In this document: positions 8,539 to 16,645 of the stretch, piece after piece
Position numbering within the stretch: position 1 is the stretch's first letter
How the letters are laid out: each line of letters starts with the position of its first letter
Assembly (NCBI RefSeq): GCF_900119485.1
Contig: NZ_FPJZ01000005.1
Span: 34,890 to 98,889, forward strand
Reading direction: 5' to 3'
DNA from: Thermoactinomyces sp. DSM 45891
GTDB taxonomy: Bacteria; Bacillota; Bacilli; Thermoactinomycetales; Thermoactinomycetaceae
DNA: 64,000 bases
Translations under genes and position numbers: made by a program
The notes under the pieces: generated by a model
Told to the model about the DNA's origin: nothing
Databases searched by the model: none
Seen by the model: only the letters and a program-made list of their open reading frames with translations

Positions 8539-8731
8539 TCCAGATCATACTAAATGGTATTCTTATCTTCTCTGCTGCTACATAGGGTGGATGGATAGGA
8601 ATACCTTTTTACTTTTTCCATGGCTTCTTAGCTTTGTTGCTAGAGAAGATATTGTGTATTTTTGTTTGTATAGCAAACTAGTCTAATTATATATGGAATT
8701 TATGAAGTGACTATTTATGAAAATCTCCATA

Positions 8732-8767
8732 AAAATAGGACCTCGAATTTTTTCGAGATCCTATTTT
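8732..8767. terminator. Bidirectional terminator between the MFS gene and korB
   Basis: AAAATAGGA and CTCGAA arms pair with TTCGAG and TCCTATTTT across a short loop with one internal mismatch. It sits between convergent genes and ends in T-runs on both strands. The remaining ~200 bases of this gap show nothing recognisable. Confidence 0.8.
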
Positions 8768-8802
8768 GTCTATATGAGAAAGAAAAATGAGGACATAAGA
8801 CC

Positions 8803-9669
8803 TTATGCGAATTCAGCCATGAGACGGTCAAACTGCTCTTCTGAAATATTGAGATCTTGTTTTGCCAACCCTTCTTCTTTAAAGCCCTTAATCATCGCTT
8901 CATACGGTGGACGCTCTTTGTTTTGATAAAGAATTCCGGTTACCAAGCCATTGTGCTCCATCAATGTTTGCATAGCTTGTGCTCGGTTAGCATTATCATA
9001 TCCCTCTAAGGTATCTAGGTTTACGATATTTTGCTTAAACCATTCGTAGGTATTAATTTTGTTATATGTTACACATGGGCTATACACATTGATTAAGCTA
9101 AAGCCTTTATGCTTTAATCCTTCTTCAATCACGTGAGTAAGTTGTTTCAGGTCACTGGAGAATGATTGTGCTACAAAGCCAGCATTTAAAGATAGTGCCA
9201 ACTCCAATGGAGAAATGGCTTGTTCAATCGATCCTTGAGGCGTACTTTTGGTCTGGAATCCTTGTGCACTACGTGGAGAAGTTTGTCCTTTTGTCAAACC
9301 ATAGATTTGGTTATCCATTACGACATAAGTAACATCCACATTACGACGGATCGCATGTACCGTATGACCCATACCAATGGCAAAACCATCCCCATCTCCA
9401 CCTGATGCTACGACTGTTAAGTCACGGTTCGCTAATTTTAGCCCTTGAGCAATGGGGAGTGCACGACCGTGTACTCCGTGTAAGCCATATGCATTTACAT
9501 AACCAGAGATTCGACCCGAACAACCGATTCCTGAAACGATTGCTACCTCTTCTGGCTCCAAACCTACATTAGCAAACGCGCGTTGCATAGCTGCGAGTAC
9601 TGAGAAGTCCCCACAACCTGGACACCAGTTGGGCTTCACTTTGTTGCGGAAATCCTTAAATGTTGCCAT
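8803..9669 (-). CDS. korB: 2-oxoacid:ferredoxin oxidoreductase, beta subunit
   Basis: The thiamine-diphosphate-binding subunit of a 2-oxoglutarate/pyruvate-type ferredoxin oxidoreductase, which decarboxylates a 2-oxoacid to its acyl-CoA and passes electrons to ferredoxin. The 288-residue protein carries the Fe-S Cys pair WCPGCGDF (residues 15-21) and the TPP motif GGDGDGFAIG with MDNQIYGLTKGQ downstream. No extra 4Fe-4S ferredoxin domain is present, as in two-subunit Kor enzymes of Bacilli. It overlaps korA by 14 bases. Substrate choice between 2-oxoglutarate and pyruvate cannot be fixed from sequence by eye; Kor is the likelier call. Confidence 0.88.
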   Translation of the reverse strand: MATFKDFRNKVKPNWCPGCGDFSVLAAMQRAFANVGLEPEEVAIVSGIGCSGRISGYVNAYGLHGVHGRALPIAQGLKLANRDLTVVASGGDGDGFAIGMGHTVHAIRRNVDVTYVVMDNQIYGLTKGQTSPRSAQGFQTKSTPQGSIEQAISPLELALSLNAGFVAQSFSSDLKQLTHVIEEGLKHKGFSLINVYSPCVTYNKINTYEWFKQNIVNLDTLEGYDNANRAQAMQTLMEHNGLVTGILYQNKERPPYEAMIKGFKEEGLAKQDLNISEEQFDRLMAEFA

Positions 9670-11416
9670 GAACTAACAGCTCCTTACATGCGTTTGTAAT
9701 TTCAGCTGGGTAAAATGGATTCCCATCATACTTACCATAGAATTCGATTTTCTCAGCCATTCCTACATTCATCTTAATTAAGGAGGTCAACTGACCTGTT
9801 GCATTGTTCTCAACGACAAGAACTTTTTTCGCGTTCTTCATTTGTTCCGCCAATAAATCAGTAGGGAAAGGCATTAACTGACGTATATGCGCTTGGTTTA
9901 CTTTTAAACCATCTAGTTCAAGGCGTTCGATCGCCTCAGCAATGGTACCTTTGGTTGAGTTAAATCCAATTACCAGAAGATCTGCTTCTTCATGAGGTGC
10001 ATCAACTGCTATTGGATTGGTATAGCCGATATCTTGGCTAAGCTTTCCTAGACGTTTATCCATCATGTTAATCCGGTTTTCAGCACTTTCAGAAGGACGA
10101 CCTGTCTCGCTATGCTCAACACCTGTAACGTGATGAATCCCATTTTTAGTACCTGGAAGCGTACGACGAGAAATGCCATCCTCCGTAAGCTCATAACGTG
10201 GGAACAATTCTGAGTCCCCTAATTGCGGGAGATCTGCATCAAATGGAAGTAGCTTTCCGCGGTCGATTTTAACTCGATCATAGGATAACGGATCCACCGT
10301 CTGTTTCCCGAGAGATACCGCTAGGTCCGTTAGAATAATAACCGGACATTGATACTTCTCAGCCATATTAAATGCTTCAATCGTATCGTAGAAACACTCT
10401 TCAGCAGAGCTTGGAGCGATTACGATTTTAGGAATCTCTCCGTGAGTACTATATAACATAGAAAGCACATCGGATTGCTCTTGCTTAGTTGGTAGACCGG
10501 TACTTGGACCACCACGTTGGGTATCCACGATCACACACGGGGTTTCTGTCATACCAGCAAGTCCAATCGCTTCTGTCATCAATGAAAGTCCTGGACCAGC
10601 AGAAGCTGTTAACGCACGCACACCACCATAGTTGGCACCGATGGTCATCGTAATAGCGGCCAATTCATCTTCTGTCTGAACAACCGTTCCACCGAACTCA
10701 GGAAGTTTCCGAATCAGGTATTCCATAATTTCAGATGATGGAGTAATCGGATATGCAGCCATCAAACGAGCTCCAGCCGCAACAGCTCCAAATGCAATCG
10801 CATCATTACCAATCATGTAAAGACGCTTTTGACCGTCCGAGGTTGCTAATTCAAAATCAGGAAGATCATCAATTGTAAGTTCTTTCACATAGTCACGGCC
10901 ACGTTCGATCGCTTCCATGTTCTTATCAACGACTTTTTGTCCCTTTTTCAAGAAGCGTCCTTCGATTACCTCACGGAACGCAGCAAGTGGCAATCCGAGG
11001 AGAGCTGTCGAAGCACCTACCGCCACCATATTTTTCATCTGAGCCATGCCAACTTCTTCAGCGATTTTCGTGAATGGTACCGCTAATAAGTGAGCTGTGA
11101 TACCTTCAGGCAATGCAGGATCAAACTTTTCATCCGCCAAGATGACTCCGTTTCTGATTAACTCGTGTGCATTAAGATCGATCGTTTCTTGGTCAAATGC
11201 AACCAAAATATCGAGGTCATCGGCGATCGAACCGATTGGATCGGTACTCATACGAAGCTTAGTATTCGAATGTCCACCTTTAATCCTAGAGGAAAAGTGG
11301 CGATACGCATATAGATGATAACCTTGTCGGTTTAATGCAGTCGAAAGAATCTCACCGGCACTGTCGATCCCTTCACCTTGCTGTCCGCCCACTTTCCACG
11401 AAAGCTGCTTAATCAT
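9656..11416 (-). CDS. korA: 2-oxoacid:ferredoxin oxidoreductase, fused gamma-alpha subunit
   Basis: A 586-residue protein with an N-terminal gamma (CoA-transfer) domain, residues about 1-180, marked by VGGQQGEGIDSAGE and FSSRIKGGHSN. It is followed by the alpha domain with AAYPITPSSEIMEYL (about residue 220) and DTQRGGPSTGLPTKQEQSD, then a transketolase-C-like part near LLVIGFNSTKGTI. It partners KorB, whose gene overlaps it. In aerobic spore-formers this oxidoreductase is an alternative to 2-oxoglutarate dehydrogenase, feeding reduced ferredoxin. ATG with GGAGATGAG upstream. Confidence 0.9.
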   Translation of the reverse strand: MIKQLSWKVGGQQGEGIDSAGEILSTALNRQGYHLYAYRHFSSRIKGGHSNTKLRMSTDPIGSIADDLDILVAFDQETIDLNAHELIRNGVILADEKFDPALPEGITAHLLAVPFTKIAEEVGMAQMKNMVAVGASTALLGLPLAAFREVIEGRFLKKGQKVVDKNMEAIERGRDYVKELTIDDLPDFELATSDGQKRLYMIGNDAIAFGAVAAGARLMAAYPITPSSEIMEYLIRKLPEFGGTVVQTEDELAAITMTIGANYGGVRALTASAGPGLSLMTEAIGLAGMTETPCVIVDTQRGGPSTGLPTKQEQSDVLSMLYSTHGEIPKIVIAPSSAEECFYDTIEAFNMAEKYQCPVIILTDLAVSLGKQTVDPLSYDRVKIDRGKLLPFDADLPQLGDSELFPRYELTEDGISRRTLPGTKNGIHHVTGVEHSETGRPSESAENRINMMDKRLGKLSQDIGYTNPIAVDAPHEEADLLVIGFNSTKGTIAEAIERLELDGLKVNQAHIRQLMPFPTDLLAEQMKNAKKVLVVENNATGQLTSLIKMNVGMAEKIEFYGKYDGNPFYPAEITNACKELLVHGNI

Positions 11417-11466
11417 GAACTCATCTCCTTTAAACTCCCAAACACAACGATTACAATATCATTTAT

Positions 11467-11495
11467 ATGTTAGATTCTAGATCGGCTCTTCACAA
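11467..11495 (-). promoter_or_regulatory. Candidate sigma-A promoter of korA-korB
   Basis: Read on the minus strand: TTGTGA (11495-11490), a 17-base spacer and TAACAT (11472-11467), about 50 bases before korA. The elements are imperfect. The other ~170 bases up to the dipeptidase gene hold only a weak 5-bp hairpin. Confidence 0.35.
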
Positions 11496-11670
11496 ACGAA
11501 AAAATACAGTCCATTTTTGTGGTGAGTCGTCTAACGCATTTTCATTTATCATTCTAGACCTGCCCACCTGAAAAAGCAACCGTTTCCCTTCTAAAATTGT
11601 TCACATTCGGTTTTGCTATACCAACAAATCACTAAAATTAATTCATAAAAACGTATATTTATACAATGTG

Positions 11671-12636
11671 TTATGAAAACGCTTTACTATAGAATACATA
11701 ACTGCTTTTCCATGCCCATTTTTCTACTAAATCAGATGGATAATATTGCAATAGCATGTGGATAAACTGAGAGTACTGTTTTGTCGTTTCTAAACCAGTT
11801 ACTTTTTCTTCAATTCCATCAAAATCAGAACCAAACATGATGTTATCTGCCCCTCCCAGTTCACAAATATGTTCAATATGCCGTATGACATGACTTATAT
11901 TTGACTCATTTGCTGGTTGATAAACAAAATACGGGACAAACGTCACACCAATCATACCATCTTTCTGAATCAATGTTCGAATTTGATCATCCTCCAAATT
12001 TCGCACATGTGGACATAGAGCGCGTGTATTTGAATGACTCGCCATCACCACTAAATCCGTGTGCTCCATCACATCCCAGAAACTTCGGATGGAGAGATGA
12101 GAAACATCGCAAATCATCTTTAGTTTTTTCATCTCTCCCAAAACTTGGTGGCCAAATCGAGTAATCCCCCCATTGCGTATTTCTTGAATTCCATCCCCTA
12201 CTTCATTTGCATAGTTCCACGTAAGACCCATGGAGCGCACTCCTAGACGATGGAATAATCGCAAATAGGCAATCTCCCCTTGAAGAGCGTCTGCGCCTTC
12301 TAGAGATAAGATTGCCCCAATCCGAGTATGGTCGTCTTTTTCACGAGTTACTCGTAAATCATCCAACTCCTCTCGATTTGTAATCAAGGTCATCTTCGAT
12401 TGATCCTGTAGCACCTTTTGATAAAAAATGTCAATTTGCTGGGCCGCTGCTAAAAATCGTTGTCCTACTGGAATTCGAGGTGGAACGAAAACAGCAAAGT
12501 TTTGCATGAAGCTATTTGTAGAGCATAGACCATAGTACGAAACATCTAATGCCGAATCTTCCTCATAAAAATCGTGTTGATCGGGAGAATTCCATAATTT
12601 TAATAGAACATCACAATGCCCATCTATAATCCACAT
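11671..12636 (-). CDS. Membrane-dipeptidase-type (M19, renal dipeptidase) metallopeptidase
   Basis: A zinc-dependent dipeptidase of the M19 amidohydrolase-like family, 321 residues. Metal-binding positions are visible in IDGHCDVLL (His7, Asp9), LSLEGADAL (Glu), CDVSHLS and ASHSNTRA (two His), and the distal Asp in FGSDFDGIEE. There is no signal peptide, so a cytosolic role in dipeptide (possibly D-amino-acid dipeptide) turnover is likely. ATG with GGAGGG seven bases upstream. It lies between spoVS and korA, where several Bacillus genomes also carry a dipeptidase gene. Confidence 0.9.
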   Translation of the reverse strand: MWIIDGHCDVLLKLWNSPDQHDFYEEDSALDVSYYGLCSTNSFMQNFAVFVPPRIPVGQRFLAAAQQIDIFYQKVLQDQSKMTLITNREELDDLRVTREKDDHTRIGAILSLEGADALQGEIAYLRLFHRLGVRSMGLTWNYANEVGDGIQEIRNGGITRFGHQVLGEMKKLKMICDVSHLSIRSFWDVMEHTDLVVMASHSNTRALCPHVRNLEDDQIRTLIQKDGMIGVTFVPYFVYQPANESNISHVIRHIEHICELGGADNIMFGSDFDGIEEKVTGLETTKQYSQFIHMLLQYYPSDLVEKWAWKSSYVFYSKAFS

Positions 12637-12665
12637 GTACGTCCCTCCAAGCTCAATAAAAAAAT

Positions 12666-12690
12666 AAACCTGTCTATTATAAACAGGTTT
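12666..12690 (-). terminator. Terminator of spoVS
   Basis: AAACCTGT pairs with ACAGGTTT across a 9-base loop, followed on the minus strand by a long T-run. It lies between spoVS and the dipeptidase gene, before the latter's RBS. Confidence 0.8.
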
Positions 12691-12717
12691 TTACTAAAAG
12701 TTATATACGAATCTGAG

Positions 12718-12978
12718 TTAGCGAGGTTCTACGATTAGTTTGATCGCCGTACGCTCTTCTCCATCGATTACGATGTCTGTAAATGCTGGAACGCATATGA
12801 GATCAATCCCACTAGGCGCCACAAATCCTCGTGCAATCGCAACAGCTTTTACTGCTTGATTAAGTGCACCCGCTCCAATAGCTTGCATTTCCGCTTGACC
12901 GCGTTCACGCAAAACACCAGCGAGTGCGCCTGCTACAGAATTCGGGTTGGATTTTGCTGAAACTTTTAATACTTCCAT
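12718..12978 (-). CDS. spoVS: Stage V sporulation protein S
   Basis: An 86-residue Alba-like nucleic-acid-binding protein needed for progress to stage V of sporulation in B. subtilis. The conserved core MEVLKVSAKSNPNSVAGALA and GAGALNQAVKAVAIARGFVA are unmistakable, with the usual length. The ATG has GAGGAGG upstream. It is preceded by a near-perfect sigma-H promoter and followed by a terminator, so it is transcribed alone. The ymdB-spoVS order is as in B. subtilis. Confidence 0.97.
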   Translation of the reverse strand: MEVLKVSAKSNPNSVAGALAGVLRERGQAEMQAIGAGALNQAVKAVAIARGFVAPSGIDLICVPAFTDIVIDGEERTAIKLIVEPR

Positions 12979-13022
12979 GACTGTACCTCCTCGATGGTTA
13001 TGAGTGAGTCCACTCCTAATAT

Positions 13023-13049
13023 ATTCGACTAAGTTTTAAAAATTCCTTC
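13023..13049 (-). promoter_or_regulatory. Sigma-H promoter of spoVS
   Basis: On the minus strand GAAGGAATT (13049-13041), an 11-base spacer and GTCGAAT (13029-13023) match the sigma-H consensus RnAGGAwWW / RnnGAAT at every position. B. subtilis spoVS is known to be sigma-H dependent. The -10 end is about 45 bases from the start codon. Confidence 0.75.
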
Positions 13050-13110
13050 TTAAAAATGTAGATAGAAATGAAAAATCAGAAAGAATTTTATTTGAAAACT
13101 ACCGAAGTTA

Positions 13111-13911
13111 TTAATGAAACCACGGTGAGTCTTCGTCAATTCGAATCCTTTGAATTCGTCTAGCCTTTTTAGTCGAAGTATCAAAATCCAGAAGAACAGC
13201 ATTTAACTGAAACCTACCGCCAGCTACTTCGAAACGAACGGGTAGTTGAGTAAGGTAGCGACGAATGACCAACTCCCTATCCATCCCAATAATTCCATCA
13301 TAAGGACCCACCATTCCCACATCTGTTAGATAAGCTGTGCCTTTAGGAAGGATTCGTTCATCTGCTGTTTGTACATGTGTATGCGTGCCAATCACCGCAG
13401 ATGCCTTTCCATCTACAAACCAAGCAAAAGATTGTTTTTCAGAGGTAGTTTCAGCATGAAAATCAACCAAAATATAGTGTTCTGCAGATATTTGTTTATA
13501 CATTTTTTCAAAACTTTTCATAGGGCAGTCCAAGGTGAGAGGAGACATAAAGCTACGCCCCATCAGATTCATAACCGTAACTTTCCCCTTCGGGGTCGAA
13601 AGAGTGGTAAACCCTTTACCAGGCGTTCCTTCCGGATAGTTGGCAGGTCGCACCAAGTGTTCCTCGCCCTCAATAAAATCAAAAATCTCAGACTGTCCCC
13701 ATGTATGGTTACCTAATGTTAAACAATGCACCCCGAGAGATCGAAACTCTCGAACGATCTCTTTCGTAACTCCTCTGCCATTATTCGCTGCGTTTTCCGC
13801 ATTTACAACGATCACATCAGGTTGATAAGTGTTTTTTAATTGTGGTACGTACGTTTGAAGAGTCTGTCGACCAAGCCGGCCCACGACATCTCCTATCATT
13901 AAAATTCTCAT
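13111..13911 (-). CDS. ymdB: YmdB-family metallophosphoesterase (2',3'-cyclic-nucleotide phosphodiesterase)
   Basis: A 266-residue calcineurin-like phosphoesterase. In B. subtilis YmdB hydrolyses 2',3'-cNMPs and controls biofilm versus motility fate. Metal-site motifs are MIGDVVG, VVNAENAANN, LGNHTW, VDFHAETTSEK and GTHTHVQTAD. ATG 13911 gives MRILMIGDV, the family N-terminus. GGAGG is 13 bases upstream, somewhat far; the ATG at 13941 would add ten unconserved residues. It follows rny closely as in B. subtilis, although a hairpin with T-run separates them. Confidence 0.93.
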   Translation of the reverse strand: MRILMIGDVVGRLGRQTLQTYVPQLKNTYQPDVIVVNAENAANNGRGVTKEIVREFRSLGVHCLTLGNHTWGQSEIFDFIEGEEHLVRPANYPEGTPGKGFTTLSTPKGKVTVMNLMGRSFMSPLTLDCPMKSFEKMYKQISAEHYILVDFHAETTSEKQSFAWFVDGKASAVIGTHTHVQTADERILPKGTAYLTDVGMVGPYDGIIGMDRELVIRRYLTQLPVRFEVAGGRFQLNAVLLDFDTSTKKARRIQRIRIDEDSPWFH

Positions 13912-13952
13912 AAATTTAATATTTCCTCCAACCTCATTCAAAACTTAAAAAA

Positions 13953-13980
13953 AATAAAGCGGCGTTCCAGCCACTTTATT
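13953..13980 (-). terminator. Terminator overlapping the rny stop codon
   Basis: AATAAAG-C-GGC pairs with GCC-A-CTTTATT around a six-base loop, followed on the minus strand by eight Ts. The rny TAA (13978-13976) lies inside the stem. It should limit read-through from rny into ymdB. Confidence 0.7.
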
Positions 13981-15514
13981 TTGCATACTCTACCGATCTT
14001 GTTTCACGGATTACTGTTACTTTGATTTGTCCTGGATAGTCTAGCTGACTTTCAATCTGTTTCGTAATCTCACGAGCAAGGCGACTTGCCTCTACATCAT
14101 CCACTTCTTCAGGTCGAACAATGATGCGGCATTCACGTCCTGCTTGAATAGCGTATGATTTTTCGACGCCTTCAAACGACTCACAGATCTCTTCTAGTTT
14201 CTCCAGTCTCTTGATATACGCTTCTAGCGTCTCACGTCGTGCTCCTGGACGGGCTGCCGATAACGCATCAGCTGCACGTACTAACACAGCAATTACACTT
14301 TCAGCCTCACAATCACCATGATGAGAAGCAATACTATTGATTACGACAGGATGTTCACTGTACTTTTTGGCCAACTCTACACCAATTTCTACATGGGAAC
14401 CTTCCACTTCATGGTCAATTGCTTTTCCGATATCATGCAAAAGACCTGCACGCTTCGCTAAATGAATGTCTTCACCTAGTTCAGCCGCTAACAAGCCACA
14501 GAGATGCGCCACTTCCATCGAATGTTTTAGGACATTTTGTCCATAACTTGTACGGAATTTCAATCGGCCTACAATCTTGATCAAATCAGGGTGGATTCCA
14601 TGAACACCCGTCTCAAAAGTAGCCTGCTCCCCGTATTCTCGAATTCGTTCATCCACATCACGGCGGGATTTCTCCACCATCTCTTCAATGCGAGCTGGAT
14701 GGATTCGACCATCCGCTACGAGTTTTTCGAGTGCGACTCGCGCTACTTCACGACGAATTGGATCAAAGCCAGACAGAATAACTGCTTCTGGCGTATCATC
14801 AATAATGAGATCGATACCAGTCAATGTTTCCAAAGTACGGATATTGCGCCCTTCACGCCCAATGATTCGTCCCTTCATCTCATCATTCGGTAAGGTAACC
14901 ACAGAGACCGTTGTTTCCGCCACGTGATCCGCAGCACAACGTTGGATACAAAGAGACAAGATATTACGAGCGCGTTTATCTCCCTCTTCAAGAGCTTGTT
15001 GCTCCATATCCTTCACAATTTGAGCCGTTTCATGACGCATTTCGTTTTCTACTTTGGTTAGAATCAACTGTCTTGCTTCGTCTGCAGTCAAGTTCGAAAT
15101 CCGTTCCATCTCACGAACTTGCTTTTGATGCAGGTCTTCGATTTGTTCCACTCGCGCTTCTAATTGGCGTTCTTTGATCGCTTGAGCTTCCTCACGACGT
15201 TCTACACCATGTTGCTTTCGTTCGAGCGTCTCCTCCTTCTGTGCAAGACGACGCTCAAAACGTTGTAATTCGTTTCGTTGTTCACGAATTTCTTTTTCTA
15301 CATCCATCCGAAGTTGATGGGCCTCATCACGTGCTTCAAAAATCTTTTCTTTTTTGGCTGCTTCCGCATTTTGATGAGCCTTTTCAACAATTACCTGTGC
15401 TTCCTTCTCAGCACTTCCGATGCGGGCTTCTGCAGTCATTTTTCGAATCCAGTAGCCCACCCCAAATCCTGCCAATAGTGAGGCTAAAAGCAGAATGATG
15501 GATTGAATTTGCAT
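13976..15514 (-). CDS. rny: Ribonuclease Y
   Basis: A membrane-anchored endoribonuclease that starts bulk mRNA decay in Firmicutes. The 512 residues hold an N-terminal membrane helix (residues 5-24, IILLLASLLAGFGVGYWI), a long charged coiled coil (about 30-195), a KH domain with GRIIGREGRNIRTLE (about 210), and an HD domain with HSMEVAHLCG and LLHDIGKAID (about 330-365). Length and domain order match the family. The start codon follows AGGAGG. As usual it precedes ymdB and spoVS; the recA side is occupied here by the split Rad50-like genes. Confidence 0.97.
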   Translation of the reverse strand: MQIQSIILLLASLLAGFGVGYWIRKMTAEARIGSAEKEAQVIVEKAHQNAEAAKKEKIFEARDEAHQLRMDVEKEIREQRNELQRFERRLAQKEETLERKQHGVERREEAQAIKERQLEARVEQIEDLHQKQVREMERISNLTADEARQLILTKVENEMRHETAQIVKDMEQQALEEGDKRARNILSLCIQRCAADHVAETTVSVVTLPNDEMKGRIIGREGRNIRTLETLTGIDLIIDDTPEAVILSGFDPIRREVARVALEKLVADGRIHPARIEEMVEKSRRDVDERIREYGEQATFETGVHGIHPDLIKIVGRLKFRTSYGQNVLKHSMEVAHLCGLLAAELGEDIHLAKRAGLLHDIGKAIDHEVEGSHVEIGVELAKKYSEHPVVINSIASHHGDCEAESVIAVLVRAADALSAARPGARRETLEAYIKRLEKLEEICESFEGVEKSYAIQAGRECRIIVRPEEVDDVEASRLAREITKQIESQLDYPGQIKVTVIRETRSVEYAK

Positions 15515-15539
15515 CCGCTTTCACCTCCTCTTTTCTTTT

Positions 15540-15568
15540 ATTAAAAAACAAGACCGATCATTTCGGTC
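15540..15568 (-). terminator. Terminator of the recA-recX-nuclease-ATPase gene run
   Basis: GACCGA/TCGGTC (15552-15557 and 15563-15568) with a five-base loop, followed on the minus strand by TTGTTTTTT. The other ~170 bases of this gap show no gene or site that I recognise. Confidence 0.7.
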
Positions 15569-15739
15569 CACTAAGCTCGTCCCTTTGTTGTTTGCTCTTT
15601 ACCAAGTTAGGCTGTATAACCAGCAAATTGATCATTTCATATGCATCATCATAGGAACTCTTAAAACCGAGTACATCTCTTTCGAAGTCATTCCTCAAAA
15701 AAGATATAACTTGATTTTATTATTTATAAATTACCATTG

Positions 15740-16402
15740 TCAAGGAGAGGTGAGAAGCACCAACTCCGACTTCCCACCATGTAGGCGCACTTCATAGACT
15801 TGGTCCGCTGATTCGGTTAAATCGCTATTATGGGTAACAAGGATGATTTGTCTGCCATATGTTTGCGATATGAGCTGGAGAAATTGAACCATGGGAACTA
15901 CATAGTCCTTACTTACATGTTTGCCAGGTTCATCTAAAATTAACGGCCCTTCCACACGGGGTTGAATCGTAGTAATGAGTGCAATTCGCAGAGCAAGAGA
16001 AATAATATCAACAATTCCTCCCCCGCGAGAGTCTTGAGGCTTGTTCTTTACCTGTAGTCCATCCCAATCGGTTACAACAAAAAACTCCGCACTTGGATTT
16101 TTGCCAGCTTCCGACAATTCAATGATAAAAGAAAATGCAGGACCAAATACCATTTGCAATGCCCTTGTTACTAGTAACTCTAGCTGGGCTTTTGCTTGCT
16201 GCCTGGCATAGTCAGAAGCTTTTTGAAACAGAATTCGAACTTGATCGAGTAATTCTTTTTCCTCTTGGTAGAGTTGCCAATGTTTTTCCACTTCATGAAG
16301 CTGTTCTAAAAGAAGATCTTGTTTCCCCTTCCGTTCAGACCACTCTGTTTCATACTGCCTTACTATTTTCTCCAGAGCTTCTAGAGAGAGGTCCGTATCC
16401 AT
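15740..16402 (-). CDS. C-terminal ATPase head fragment of a split SbcC/Rad50-like protein
   Basis: A 220-residue protein with an N-terminal coiled coil (residues about 5-85) and a C-terminal ABC/SMC-type half-head. The head shows a signature-like DSRGGGIVDIISLALRIAL (about 124-142), Walker B GPLILDEPGKHVS (about 151-163) and the switch His in LVTHNSDLTE (about 190). No Walker A is present; that is on the separate gene 16626-18101. The ATG directly follows the TAG of the small coiled-coil gene (TAGATG), and AAGGAG lies nine bases upstream. The D-loop GKHVS differs from the usual T-x-x-L-D of Rad50. Expected to pair with the N-terminal fragment to form one ATP site. Confidence 0.7.
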   Translation of the reverse strand: MDTDLSLEALEKIVRQYETEWSERKGKQDLLLEQLHEVEKHWQLYQEEKELLDQVRILFQKASDYARQQAKAQLELLVTRALQMVFGPAFSFIIELSEAGKNPSAEFFVVTDWDGLQVKNKPQDSRGGGIVDIISLALRIALITTIQPRVEGPLILDEPGKHVSKDYVVPMVQFLQLISQTYGRQIILVTHNSDLTESADQVYEVRLHGGKSELVLLTSP

Positions 16403-16645
16403 CTAAACCAACTCCTTAGGTAGGAGATCATTTACTTCTTGGATCCCTCTTTGAATCTCCCTCTCCAGACGTCCTATCTCTTCCTCTAGCTCTTCCGGTT
16501 TTACTCCTAACTGCTCTAACTCGTTTAACAACTCCGCCTCTTGCTTCTCTAGATTCTCTAATTTCCCTTCTGCCCGTGTTCTCTGCTCTCTAGCCGCTTC
16601 AATTCGGACCTTTAGCTCTTTCATCTTATCTTCCAGTTGTAGCAT
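16403..16645 (-). CDS. Small coiled-coil protein between the two Rad50-like halves
   Basis: An 80-residue, highly charged, all-helical protein (heptad-like KMKELKVRIEAAREQ, KLENLEKQEAELLNELEQL), which reads as one arm of a coiled coil. ATG 16645 was chosen because AGGAGG lies eight bases upstream; the ATG at 16651 touches the RBS. It overlaps the end of the N-terminal ATPase gene by 20 bases and abuts the start of the C-terminal head gene. Position and sequence suggest it supplies part of the ascending arm of a tripartite SbcC/Rad50. This is inference; no catalytic residue is visible. Confidence 0.55.
   Translation of the reverse strand: MLQLEDKMKELKVRIEAAREQRTRAEGKLENLEKQEAELLNELEQLGVKPEELEEEIGRLEREIQRGIQEVNDLLPKELV

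Noticed and set aside
11580..11630. Hairpin AACCG/CGGTT after the dipeptidase gene
   Set aside because: Five-base stem with a loop of over 20 bases; too weak, although a short T-run follows.
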